The notes under the pieces were generated by a model that was not told where the DNA came from, did no database searches, and saw only the letters and a program-made list of their open reading frames with translations. Made by a program: the position numbers and the translations under genes. A DNA stretch of 64,000 nucleotides from Chalciporus piperatus (lineage: Eukaryota > Basidiomycota > Agaricomycetes > Boletales > Boletaceae), in the NCBI GenBank assembly GCA_038093975.1, contig JBBPTG010000002.1, positions 310,001 to 374,000 on the forward strand, in the 5' to 3' direction. Numbering within the stretch: position 1 is the first letter of the stretch; each line of letters opens with the position of its first letter. Below are positions 48,467 through 59,680 of the stretch, one piece after another.

Positions 48467-50275
48467 CTATCTCAAACGCAGAAATTGCTTCAAACACGAG
48501 TTCGTGGTAAAGTCTAACAAGTTCACGATAAGCCCTATGAGCGGGAGGAACTAAGGAGCAATGTCGTACCGAAGTTATCATTGGGGTCACATGAGCAATG
48601 CCCATTCCGCCAATCCTTCCCTTGCGGACAATGTTGGAACGGACTATGGCGGTAACCGATATCCTTGAAGAAGTGGATTTGCTCCTTGCTAGCAAACAAC
48701 GATACGGCTATGCTGTGGACTGGCGCATCCCCCCAACGCTTAAAAGCACTTCATGAACACCAACAGGGTATACCTCGGTCCGAGTGAGTCTCACCTCGTA
48801 ATAAAACCCTCCCGTCGAGTCCAAAAACTCAAAGTACTTCATGTAAGCTTCGCTTCTCCAGAAATCCATGTCGGCAATCTCGAAGTTGCTCCAAACTGTC
48901 ACATGTGTCAATGTTCATGGAGTTGCCTAGTGAGACTTTTCTTACAATGGCATAAGTTATAACTTTCGCCAGCGTCATCGGATAAAAAATCCATGGAGTG
49001 ATCGCTATGCAAGTATTGTGGATTCTCTGCGATGAACTCTGAATCGGGAACGGTTAACAGTTGTCGTGGTACCACGAGTGACTACCCCGTACCCTTTGTC
49101 GAGCTCCATAGCGTTGGTATCGTGGGTTCCCAGTCTGGCATTGATAGCGTGAAGCCTGATACCGAGGTCGCACTAGTGAGACGTGTGGCTCAATCCACGA
49201 ACCCGCGGGCACGTACCGTAGAGTTTGTTGTTATCCTCCATAAATAAGAAAGGGTCATAGTCGAGGTGACAGAAATACTTGACATCGGGTCTGAATAACT
49301 TGAGTCAGAAAATGGTTAGTATGTCACTTCGAACTTCTCTTACTCTACTCTCCAATACCACTTGTATGGTTGAAGCAGTTCGTGTCTGAAAAAGTACTGC
49401 AGTACAGAATCAGCGTCAGCTGAAAATCGCAGGGTTCGGAAGCGAATGCATACCCCCGAGTTAAAACGGCACATATTACGGTAGCTGGTCGAGCAATGAA
49501 TCAGCCTGTTGATGGAGACATGTTGACCCTTCTTACGATATACTGCCTAAATGTATCCGTTGTTCGGAATGGGGCTAGCAAGGACTGAGAAATCCAACTC
49601 ACCGCCATATATGATGTTCTCCTTCATTAGCTTGTCGCGACCTTGGCGTGCTTTGTTTTCGTCGATCCAGTCTGGCTGAAACCAGTGGTCATGCGGTACT
49701 ACACCAAAAGAGACCGGTGCATCGGTTAACACGCTAACACGCCTGCAACCGGGTTAGTACATGGTATCACGCAAGCCACCCCCACTTGCCTCTTGAACTC
49801 AGCCGAGAATTCTACTTCGTTCAACAAAACCCAGGGGTATTTAAACTTTCGATTGAACTTCGTTTCCATTTGTTCTATGCTCGTGATAACTCCCTCCAAA
49901 TCGCCGTTTCGGGCGAGAATCAGGAGCGTTGCATTTGCACGGCGGGGCTGGGAACTAATATCTGCGACTGTAGCGTCTGGCAAATGGGCAGGGGTTGTCG
50001 GACTGTTTTGTTCTGCGGTATAGATGGGGGTCTTGGATTCGGGGAGATTGAGGGACGGAGAGTCTTCGACGTCAGTGTAGATGGCGCTTTCTTGGACACT
50101 CCATTGAGCTGAGTACTTATCGACAGTGTCTTTGCCGCGCCCTGTGCCTAGAAGAAAGCATATCCCCAGCTGTCGAGGTCAGCGCACCGACAACCAGCGA
50201 CGCAAATAGGCTCACCACAATGGTCACTGCAAGGAGTATTGATCGTTTCTGAGAAGCAGTCAGTGGGAGAGCCAT
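48467..50275 (-). CDS. Alpha-1,2-mannosyltransferase, KRE2/KTR family (GT15), copy B
   Basis: Tandem paralogue of copy A with the same intron-exon plan. The signal anchor is KRSILLAVTIVLGICFLLG, followed by a Ser/Thr/Pro-rich stem longer than in copy A. The catalytic domain has ANATLLILARNGDLEGVITS, RKFKYPWVLLNEVEF, VVPHDHWFQPDWIDENKARQ, RNMCRFNSGYFFRHELLQ, YWRVEPDVKYFCHLDYDPF, FTLSMPDWEPTIPTLW, GESYNLCHFWSNFEIADMDF, RWGDAPVHSIAVSLF and ends DFTTNSCLKQFLRLR. Intron 49743-49789 starts GC (AG-gcaagt) at the position where copy A has a GT donor; conversely copy A has GC where B has GT. Sequence between the two copies has diverged well beyond the introns, so duplication is not recent. Confidence 0.92.
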
Positions 50276-51565
50276 CTAGGGCAAAAGACCACAGGGCGCC
50301 ACAGCTTGAAGGTGAATATGAGAAAAACGGAGCCGAGACAAGTTTCCACAGATTATATATACGCTCGAAACCTTCGTGTCCGAAGATACATTTGAGAGGA
50401 CTTTAATAATATCCCCGATTCATGACACGGATTTGAGGGGAATCGAATCCCGTCGGGCAAACCAGATTCGGGAAATGCGCAGCAGTCATGGCGAACATAG
50501 CTAGTACCCCTTCCTGTCCGTTTCAGGGTTAGATGAGACTCTGGCCACCCTCCAATCACCGAGCGTCGGCTTAGCACTGCTGGTAGTTGAGTCAATCACG
50601 ATTCTGGGGATTGATCAGTGCGCACCTGAATCCCTGGTTGCCTCCGGGCCCCACGAGAGACAGATGCGCTATTTAAAGACGGGGAAGATACGTCTAACCG
50701 TGACATAGTTTTAACATGTTACATGATATCCAATCAATGACAGTAAAGGAAACACTCACATGACATGATATACAAGACTAATCATCGATCATTAATCAAC
50801 ACTGGTGTCGTCGTCCCGCGGTTGGTAGTAGTAATTTCATAGCTAAATGGGCGCTGCACCAGTGAACAGGAATGAGGCACAGACAACGGTTTCCACAGCT
50901 AGTGGTGGCCACTAGTAGGATCCGGGTAAGTGGGATTAGAGTCTCGGCCCGTTGACCTGCTCCAACGTGTGAGCGACAATTGAGTGATTCTGCATGTCGC
51001 AAGCGATTCATTACGCGGTGACCTTTGCGCCCCTACACATGTTGGAGTCTCGTGAGCTATGGTGTGATCGCTATGACTGCGCAACCAGGAATTTCTCTCA
51101 ACAGATATCGGGCCGGAGGGTCGAGCTGCACGACTCGTCCACAGATGTTTTTGTGAAAGGATAGATTGGCGATGCGGCTAAATAACGGTTAAGGTCATGA
51201 GTTATTCCAGGTTGTTCCTTGCACTGTTCCTTGATTGATTTAGATGTTAACGCAGTAAACCCGGGGACCGCGCCCTGCAGTCACGGTATTGCCTCGGCGA
51301 CAGGTGCCAGCCTGATGCGGATACGCGTTATGTTACAGGACATCAGGTCAGGACTCATCAGGTTCGTATCAACGGGTTGAATCGATGGCGCTCAGCATCG
51401 CCGGTGCACGAACATACCGCGGTGTAGCTATTCCCGCCGCGGTTGTGTGCAAGGATGGGCTTGTCGAGCTTGTCGAGTGTCGGCTACGAATTTGGTAGTT
51501 GATACCCACGCTGTTTTTTCATTGAAAGCGGTTTTGGAGAAGTATGTCGCGTCTACAAGTTCTCC
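50276..51565. other. Long intergenic region upstream of TOM40
   Basis: About 1.29 kb between the starts of GT15 copy B (minus) and TOM40 (plus), so it holds two promoters. Small frames show no motif. A 7-bp palindrome with 3-nt spacer (ctagtgg-tgg-ccactag) lies at 50899-50915. No transposase, terminal repeats or tRNA are seen. Confidence 0.6.
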
Positions 51566-52836
51566 ATGGCGTCCAATGCGCTCCCTTCAGAAAAACTCCC
51601 TAATGACCCTTCGCCGTCGTTCTCTCGCCCTCAAGCACCCTCCTACTTGTCCGTCTTCTCCCCTGTGACCGGTCTTTATGGTCGCTTTGCTGAATGGCGA
51701 AAGTCGTTGGACCTGCCAAACCCCGGCACGGTCGAGAATCTCCAGAAGGAAGTCAAGTGTGCGTGTATTCAGTCTCTTACTTCCTTGCACATTCTACAAT
51801 TCGCTCTCGGTAGTGACCCACTTGACGAACTTCATGTTCGATGGTGCTCGGGCGGACTTGACCAAGAGTTTTTCCGTCAACCCCGCGTTCCAAATATCAC
51901 ATTCTTTCACTCTTGGCTCTCAGGTCGCGCCACCATCGTATAATTTCGGTGCCATATTTGCAACAGCCAATGTAACTTTCAAGTCTTTCAGTCTATCCTG
52001 TCGTCTAACGCGTCTCTAGGTGTTGTTGCAGGGGAGCCTGGATCATGAGGGTAATATGAACGCCAGGGTGAACCAGGGTTGGACAGAGACTTGCGTTACA
52101 AAAATGCAAGCACAGGTGAGAGTGCTTTCCCCTCATCACAAATTAGTTTCCTCACCTGCTATTTGTTACACGTAGCTCTCCCGACAAGCTGGGCATAGCA
52201 TGATGCAGTTGGAGCAGGACTACCAAGGTCTAGACTATTCCTTCAACGCCAAAGTTGTTAATCCATCGCCGATCGACCTGACCGGTATCTATGTCGGAAA
52301 CTATTTCCAGTCTGTCACGAAGAACCTGGCCCTAGGTTTGGAGACGCTGTACCAGCGACAAACACCCGAGTTGACCGAGCTCGCGATCTCCTACCTTGCC
52401 AAGTACACGAGCACGAACAAGAACTGGATCGCCACTGCACAACTACAACCGTCGGGTATCTTGCAAACAACGTACTGGCAAAAGCTGAGCGAGAAGGTGG
52501 ATGTAGCAGCGGATCTTCAGCTGATTGCGGGACCTCAGAGAAGGGACGCGATAGCTACTTTGGGTGCCAAGTATGATTTGCGTATGGCGACTTTCAGGGC
52601 ACAGTTGGATTCCACTGGTAAGGTGTCTGCACTGATAGAGCAACGCTTTGCCCCTACGTTTGCGTTCTTGGTCTCCGGTGAGATTGACCACTTCAAGGTG
52701 AGTTCCAATCTATGGTCCGTGATATCTTTGCTAACGATGAGTCCAGAACGCTGCTAAAGTTGGCGTTGGTGTAATGATTGAGAGCACGACCTTGACCCCG
52801 GAGGAGATGGGAATGGTACCACCGCCCCAGATATAA
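51566..52836 (+). CDS. TOM40: Mitochondrial import receptor subunit Tom40
   Basis: The beta-barrel pore of the TOM complex in the mitochondrial outer membrane. The N-terminal segment SRPQAPSYLSVFSPVTGLYG and PNPGTVENLQKEVK precede the barrel; HLTNFMFDGARADLTKSFSV, NPAFQISHSFTLGSQ, YNFGAIFATANVFLQGSLDH, QLEQDYQGLDYSFNAKVVNP and ALGLETLYQRQTPELTELAI are typical Tom40 strands. The end reads AAKVGVGVMIESTTLTPEEM then GMVPPPQI. The start at 51566 follows a leader without in-frame ATG; small introns occur near 51761, 51973, 52112 and 52698. The intron at about 51761 uses donor gtgcgt in phase 1 to continue into THLTNFMFDG. Confidence 0.94.
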
Positions 52837-53006
52837 GTAATTTACTGCTACATAGACCAAACACTATTATAGGTACCCACACCCGTCTCTCTACAGTCCT
52901 TAGCTGCTATAATAAGTGCACTACCGTGGGACAACAGTCACAGCGAGGCGTTCAGCCTCTTCACGAGGTCGACATCTCCTAAGTTCTAACTCATTCAACC
53001 ATCAGA

Positions 53007-53912
53007 ATGGCCCTCCTCCAAGTTCGGAATGTCAGTTGTGCCAAGGACAAAGAAAGCACTATCTTCAGTGAAATCAGCTTTAACGTCCACGAAGGCGATG
53101 TGATCGTGCTCCAGGGGAAGAGTGGTTCGGGGTGCGCCGCATCGTTGTTAGCAACCATGTTCCTCTGACCACTTCCACAGTAAAACCACCTTGCTGAAAT
53201 GTCTGGCTCACCTTAACGTATATAACGGCCAGATACTATACAGAGCAAAGTAAGCGTTTAATCGTCTCCGAGACTTCCCCGAGCCACGACTAATTTGCTT
53301 CTGATAGGACCCCCAAATCGTTCGGTAAGTTAAGGACCCATAGGTTATACTCGATCCTCATGTTGCAATTCATAGGTGTTCCTATCTTCAGAACCAAAGT
53401 ATTCTATGTCCCACAGAGGCCCGCATTGTTACCGGGTACGCCGCGGGACTTCCTCGCGGCTATCTCAGCTTTCGGCTCACGCAAGGTTCCCAAGTCCGTC
53501 CGTGACGGCAGTGCCTTGACCTATCCGATCGAAATCGCGAAAGCTTGGGGGATCGACGAGGAGCTTTGGGATCGAAGCTGGACCAACCTCAGTGGAGGCG
53601 AGGGCCAACGCATCGCGCTGGCCACGGCCCTCGGTCTCAACACAGCGGAAGTGCTTTTACTGGATGGTCAGTCACATCACGCACACGTCAATGTAGTCCT
53701 GATTCCCTCTAGAACCTACTTCCGCACTTGATCCTCAATCGACTTCGCTGGTAGAGAACTTTATCACAAACGAACTGCGATCACCGGACAGCGAGCTCAA
53801 GGCCATCTTGTGGATTACTCACTCAGAAGAACAAGGAAGGAGAGTTGGGACGAGATTTTTACGCATTTCTAACAATGGATGCGAGGAAGGACCACGGTTG
53901 CTTGACCCATAA
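53007..53912 (+). CDS. Bacterial-type soluble ABC ATPase (FetA/YbbL- or STAR1-like)
   Basis: A single nucleotide-binding domain of roughly 230 residues with no membrane helices. Walker A is GKSGSGKTTLLK (split by an intron after GSG), the Q-loop reads FYVPQRPALLPGTPRDFL, the signature is NLSGGEGQRIALATALGL, Walker B VLLLDEPTSALDPQ (split by an intron before EPTS) and the switch histidine ILWITHSEEQGRRVG. The LPGTPRDF context after the Q-loop and overall length resemble bacterial FetA/YbbL and plant STAR1, which pair with a FetB/ALS3 (UPF0014) permease; no such gene is in the window. Exon 1 ends at 53131. Substrate unknown; metal or UDP-sugar related roles are known for relatives. Confidence 0.85.
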
Positions 53913-54034
53913 TAGACGACTTACTCATGATAGGATTGTGATACCAATATTTCGGAACATCTTAGAAGTTGTGGAAGTTATTTCTGGTAGACGATGAAAG
54001 CTTCGAGTAGTACGCTGGCGCGGCAACTATTGCT

Positions 54035-54118
54035 AGTCCCATAGCTCAGTGGTCAGAGCGTTGTACTTATGAGGTTACATCAATGCAAGGGTCCCGAGTT
54101 CAATCCTCGGTGGGACTA
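54035..54118 (+). tRNA. tRNA-Ile (anticodon UAU), with an 11-nt intron
   Basis: A full cloverleaf can be drawn. The 7-bp acceptor stem pairs agtccca (54035-54041) with tgggact and discriminator A at 54118. The D-arm is gctc/gagc. The anticodon stem is ttgta (54061-54065) with tgcaa (54084-54088), and the T-arm is ccgag-ttcaatc-ctcgg. The anticodon is TAT at 54068-54070. An 11-nt intron sits one base 3' of the anticodon (about 54072-54082), the standard place. The context gtacttat resembles intron-bearing tRNA-Ile(UAU) of other eukaryotes. A run of five T at 54121-54125 should terminate Pol III. Base 37 would be G where A is usual for this tRNA. Confidence 0.85.
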
Positions 54119-54316
54119 GATTTTTAATATTCGATTAAACGTAAAGTTACGTCATCAACCAAGCTCTCCAAGAGGAGGCACTGTCTCCGGAAATCCTTAC
54201 GAATAGCCTCCATGAGACACTATGTAAGTAGCTGTAGTGTTGGGTTCCCAATGTTCAACGTTCACTCGCACGCCCCATTGGTACAATCTCATTTTCCTGG
54301 AGCCAATCTATGAAAA

Positions 54317-57300
54317 TTATCTAATGCCTGAGGATGTGCCCAGCTTTGAATCGTTCTCTTTGACGACTGCCCACAAATGACCAACTCCTGTTCGACCAGC
54401 CTCGCCCGGGACACCCAATTGGCGTGCTTCGACCGCTACCTCAAAGTGACCGGCACAGAGGAAGCAAACTGGTACTTCTACTGCCTTTGACTCCCCACTC
54501 TTGACGTGACCCAATGCGACGTCGCTCAACGAGCCTTGTAGAAGTACCTGCTCCTCCGGGCTCGCGGAGAAATTCAACATGATTGGCAGAGTGGAAGCTG
54601 CAAGCAAATCAGTACAGCACCAAAAACGCGCGGCTGGTCCACGTACCGCCGGTATTGGTGACCTCAATCATCACATTCACGACCGTGTTTGGGGTCACAA
54701 TGAATTTCCCTCCAGAAACTTGGATAGTGGTTGTTGAGTCGGCTTCGGAACCATATTGTATCAGTGACAAATCGATTCGGGTGACATCCAACTTAATCGC
54801 TTTTAACATATGCATGGTCATGCGCTGTTGCCGCAGCGACAGGTCTCCACAGCGAATACCGTTTGCCTGCAATAGGTTAGCAACGAGATCCATCGCTCAC
54901 GAACTATCTAAAAGATTGACCTCTTTCCATCGCCCGTGGACGATTTTCAAAAGTTCTTCGCGGTACCAAAATAGTTCCCGTTGCGCTTTCTCTTCTGCAT
55001 CAGTCAAACCGGATTTGGAGACGACGAATTGACGATCGGAAAGAGTAGGAACAGGACGCGAAGTAATGTCGTCGGGAAGGTGGAACCTTCTGATAGGAAG
55101 TATGACTCTGCGAGTACGTTAGCTTGCTGTCCTGGCGATTTACGAATGGCTTACCGAGACATTGAGCCAGGAGGGACAACCGAGACTGTCGTGGCGTCTG
55201 GCGCATCTGCTCCAATGAGCGAGCCTCCTGGAGACAGTGGAAAAACGCCCTTGCTTTGTTCGGTTCGAGTGAACGTCACCTCGAAAGGTAAACCATACGT
55301 GTTCCGTACTTCAATGGAGAACAGACACCATCCATTCGAGTCCCCGATTTCCCCAAGTGAATCGAAACTGCAGCTACTACATGTGTCCAAAGGCATGACG
55401 TTCATGTGGTGGCATTCCAGCATGTGATACACGGTGACAGTCATTGGGTAGGTGAGTTGTCTTGCATGGAAGATGTCTGGGGTGTTTTCTGACTTCTCGC
55501 TTCGATGAACGTATGCATATGATACATGGACAGCACCACTGGTGCTTGAAGGAGACGTAAGAGCTTGAAATACAGGGGTCGAACGAGCTTACCATCCTGT
55601 CTTCCCGAAGCACGTCACCGATACCACAGCCTTTTGACCGGGATTTATGAGTTTGACTTCCCTATCTTTGTTCCACGAGAAAGCTTGTCGATGAACGAGG
55701 TCGTATTCAGTCTCGTATATCTCAGAGACGCTGAGTTGTCCTTCGGATAGAGCTTCTCGCGCAGGAGTAATAGTAGAATCTTCGAACGACAGCGTCAAGA
55801 AGTCAATCGGCAGAGAGGAGACGTTTTCAAGTGTAAGTCGAATAGTAGACCTGAACGTCAAACGTAAGCAGAGAAGAATTGCCGTTCGTGACGACGTACT
55901 TCTCGCCATTGTAGAGCATCACAGCCCCATGCGTTAGAGATGTCCACCTGAGACGAAGTAGGGGTTGTTCTGGAACAACCTCACATTCCAAGAACCGTGG
56001 TTTCACTTTCGAGGGGGAGAGGAAGGCAGTAAAACGTTTGCCGCCCTTGTCCCATGACCGCGATTCGAGACCTGAGTACTTTGTCCGCCCGCCTTCACAC
56101 ATCATCATGCTTTGTCTCCGCGTTTGTTGTTCCTCTTCAGTTTCCGTTGATACTGGGACAAAGAATTTCTTGGGAGCGCTGTTAGGGAATTGAACGGTAC
56201 AGCCTTTGATAACCAAGATGCCTGGCTGTTTTGCTATCGCGGACACTGTCACTGGATATACGGAACCTGGAAGAATTACGAGCGACGAGATGGGATTGCA
56301 CTCTAGTTCGACTCCGGTTGTGCTAGAGCAAATCAGCTGTGAAACACGCAATTTTGAGAAACATAACTTACATCAACGTTACACCCTGAAGTTCGAGTTC
56401 GAACACGAAGGGGTTACGCAGAGTGATAGCCACCTCGATCAGCTCGTTTTGAACGACGACAGGTTTACCCTGGCATCAGAACACTGTCAACAATTCGTCG
56501 AGAGAATCAGATATTCGCTTGGCTTACTTGTATGGAGACGGATTTCCGGGGGTTGTATAAAAACGGGTCAGTTGAGCCTGATAAAACATTCACCGGACGC
56601 GGGACGAAATGGCTTGACGGCAAAAGTGACGTTGACTTCTCAACGGGAACACGCTGTAGGGGGAGACTTGTGACTACATCAGCTGCCTGTGAATGGCTCC
56701 AAGCCTGGATGCTCACGGCAGTACAGCGACACTTTGGACGGGATGACCAGCCCAGTGCTCCATCGTCCGTGCATCACCCCGCCGCCGGGTTATAGCAAAT
56801 GCCCTCGCGGCGGTTTGGTACAAATGGTGTTGATCACTGGTGGTGAGAATGAAATGCATGGTCTTCAGTGCGGATAGTGCAAACCGAGCTACGGCCATTT
56901 GATCTATCTCATCCGTCAGCTTTGGTCAACAGTAATGGTGTTCACTCACCTGGAAGTGCTTCGGCCACCGCAACGGCCTCGCGCACAACTCCCACTTGAA
57001 GTTCCGGCCATCCAAACGAGGCGTTTAGAGACTCTGCCAAACCCGCGGCTTCAGGTGGGACATGAGAGTCCTCCTCGTCACCCTCCGCCTTCGGCGGTGC
57101 GACTAGGTTAACGGCCTCCAAATCGACCCCGAGGGATTTGCAAGCATATGTGAGGAGTTTAAGTATGCTTTGGTTGCCCTGCAAGTTCTCATTTCGCCGA
57201 ACACCCAAACTACCTTTCCCTGTAAAAGGGGTACCATCTCCATTCTCGAGACCAGCGGTGCGTATGACCAAGCCACCACTTCCAACATCCGACTTTCGCA

Positions 57301-59071
57301 GTTGCTCGTCTTCGTCACGGCCGCAGACGACCAGATCCATGATGCAACTTATGACTTCCCGGAGGATGTATGCTTCTTTACGCATATAACCCAGACAATT
57401 GTAGATGCTTGCCATGGATTGTAAGACGACAAGACGCTCTTGTGGACCAAGGTGCAATAGCCAAGGTCCATGCGCCTGCGAGACTGTCGTGGCGATTTGG
57501 GAGCGAGTGATCCCCGTCATTGCGCTGAGGCGTTCGAGGTTTACCCAAGAATTATCGGAGATGACCCTCTGCCAGAAGGACGCCGCGCCTGGTTGTAGCA
57601 TCGAAGCCAGAGCTAACGCCCCCCATCCTTTCGATGACCACACACAGAATAGCAGTGAGGTCTGTCGCAGGACAGCCGAGGTGTAGACGAAGGCGAGCAA
57701 GGAGTAATCTTGGTTGATCTCCGACGGAACGCTTGCTTTAAGATAGATGGCGATAGCTTGCGAGAGTTGTTCATTTATCTCCACCCAAGGGTCTTTTACG
57801 TCGCCGATCGATGACTGCTGTAGCGACATGTAACCGCCGAACTTATGCTTGTAGTGACGGTGCAACTTACCAGTCCTTGCCCAGCGGCCCAAGAATCGAG
57901 AACGGAGATGACCGCCAGGCCTTCCATGGCTGACGCTTGCCAGACCGGGTCCATTCCGGTCTTGAATAAGCTAAGTGCTTCCTGGTACCTTCGTGGTTGT
58001 CATTCATGGAGCGCCATCCAGATGTATCAGGCTAACAGACCAAATTTTGGCATCCTGTATTCTTCCTGCCAATAGGAAGAAATCCCCATACAACTTGAAC
58101 AACCTTGCATGCGAGGAGGCAGCTCCGACTGCGCTGGTGCGCTTCTTCACTGGTGGTGGACCCAAAGTAGAGTGACGTTGCAGACCAGCGTTTGACGCGT
58201 GGAGAATTCCGGGCCCCGATGATGAAGTACGTGTCGCAATCTGGTTCGCAGGGGCAGACAGACTGTGGAGCTCTGGCTGACTTGAGTGAGTGGGAAGCCC
58301 AGTTTGAAAGAGGTGTGACTGCGACTCCAGGGCGAATGGCATTTCTGCGGCCACAGGTAGGACGGGGAAGAGATTAGCGTTTAGATACTCGTTCCCTATC
58401 GGCGTTTCCAGTATGTGGACCTGATTAAATGAGAGATGGACATAACACATCTTCTGTATCACTCACCACACGTCCAAACTCGGCAAGAATTTGCGAGCAC
58501 AAGTCAGCGAGTAACGTTCCAATGTACAACTTCTTGTTTCCCATCACATTAGGGATCATGGATATCCCAGGCGGATTATCGACAAGGCCCATATTGGCAC
58601 CCTCGTCATCTTGGAATGCAAAACAAGTTTTGGCTAGGGGGAACGTCGAGATTTCAGGAGAGATCTCGATGAGGCTGTTTTCGAATTGCTCCAAAGCAGA
58701 TGTTAGAGTGTATGAGGAAGAACAGGCAGCGATTCCGATGATTCCCAAGTTGAAATGTGAAGGACGGAAGAGGGACAACGGCAGGTGGGCTTGTGAAACG
58801 GGATGAGAGGGAAAACTCAGGTGGAGATAACCACTTGATAGTGGACTCGGCATGAAACGCGCTGGATTGTCTTGTATGAGCATGCAAGGGTAGAGACATG
58901 CCTTGACCGACCTCGTTCGTCTTTAGCATCTCCAGGGATATCTCCCAAACGGATTGACTCGAACGTCCGTATTTCCGCAGCATATGCGTCAAATGTAGTC
59001 CTCGGTATTGGGCCAACGGGCAGGAGGAGGATTCGGACGTGAGCGAGGGATGCGAAGGCATTTGAGTTCAT
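54317..59071 (-). CDS. TRS120: TRAPPII complex subunit Trs120
   Basis: A large subunit of the TRAPPII guanine-nucleotide exchange complex acting on Rab/Ypt GTPases at the Golgi. The start MNSNAFASLAHVRILLLPVG and YAAEIRTFESIRLGDIPGD is the conserved Trs120 N-terminus; HLSFPSHPVSQAHLPLSLFR then HFNLGIIGIAACSSS, KLYIGTLLADLCSQILAEFG and RLFKLYGDFFLLAGRIQDA follow. The middle contains helical repeats (PQERLVVLQSMASIYNCLGY, REVISCIMDLVVCGRDEDE). The C-terminal half is beta-rich, with Ig-like units, e.g. PVEKSTSLLPSSHFVPRPVN, and ends near ALGHVKSGESKAVEVPVCFL. More than ten small introns; exon borders in the C-terminal half are the least certain. It is divergent to DPM2. Confidence 0.9.
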
Positions 59072-59304
59072 GGATTTGAGTGATGGTAGCTAGGAACCGC
59101 GGAATTCCTCCTCGAGATGTTTCAAGAGACGATGATAATGTTCATGCAAGTCGTCGTTGTGAAATAAAGACTGGTGCTGGATGGATGGCGTTGTGTCGAT
59201 CCTTGTCCGGCATCGATGACTCTCAGTCACTTAGTGGAAGTCGCGACTCAGTCACACACCAACGTCAATCCAACACACTCATTCTAGTCTCATAAAGCTC
59301 AAGG
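59072..59304. promoter_or_regulatory. Divergent promoter (TRS120 / DPM2)
   Basis: About 230 nt between the two starts, both for ER/Golgi proteins. The motif gactcagtcac near 59247 and cactcagtgac just inside the DPM2 gene resemble each other, but no factor can be named. Confidence 0.35.
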
Positions 59305-59680
59305 ATGGTGAGTAGTCCAACCTTTGGAGTACAGTCGTCAGTTAGAATATTCCGCAATTACAGGCACTCAGTGACAAGGCGTTGGGAGGTTCTATGCTGC
59401 TCGTCGCAGCATTCGTCTTTGCCTATTACACTACTTGGGCTATCCTCCTGGTCGGTACCTCGTCGTAACTATGCATCCCGCAACTCACCTCTCTCGTTCA
59501 CAGCCTTTCTTCGACGCATCGAGTCCCATCCATGATTATTTCCCCCCACGCGAGTGGGCCATCCGGTTGCCTGCGTTCTTACTCGCTGTTGGTCTCTCCG
59601 GAATAAGCTGGTTCATCGGATCTACCATTATGAAGGAGAGGAGAAAGAAGGCTCAGAAAGCCAAGCTTCGTGCGGCTTGA
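59305..59680 (+). CDS. DPM2: Dolichol-phosphate mannosyltransferase subunit 2 (Dpm2)
   Basis: An 88-residue ER membrane protein that stabilises the dolichol-phosphate-mannose synthase, supplying Dol-P-Man for N-glycans, GPI anchors and O-mannosylation. Two helices are seen, SMLLVAAFVFAYYTTWAILL and RLPAFLLAVGLSGISWFI, joined by PFFDASSPIHDYFPPREWA, with a basic tail (KERRKKAQKAKLRAA). The first coding exon is only the ATG (59305-59307), followed directly by gtgagt; the second exon begins GCACTCAGTGAC, giving MALSDKALGG. A second intron separates WAILL from PFFDAS. Presence of Dpm2 indicates a multi-subunit (human-like) synthase instead of the single-chain Saccharomyces enzyme. Confidence 0.92.
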
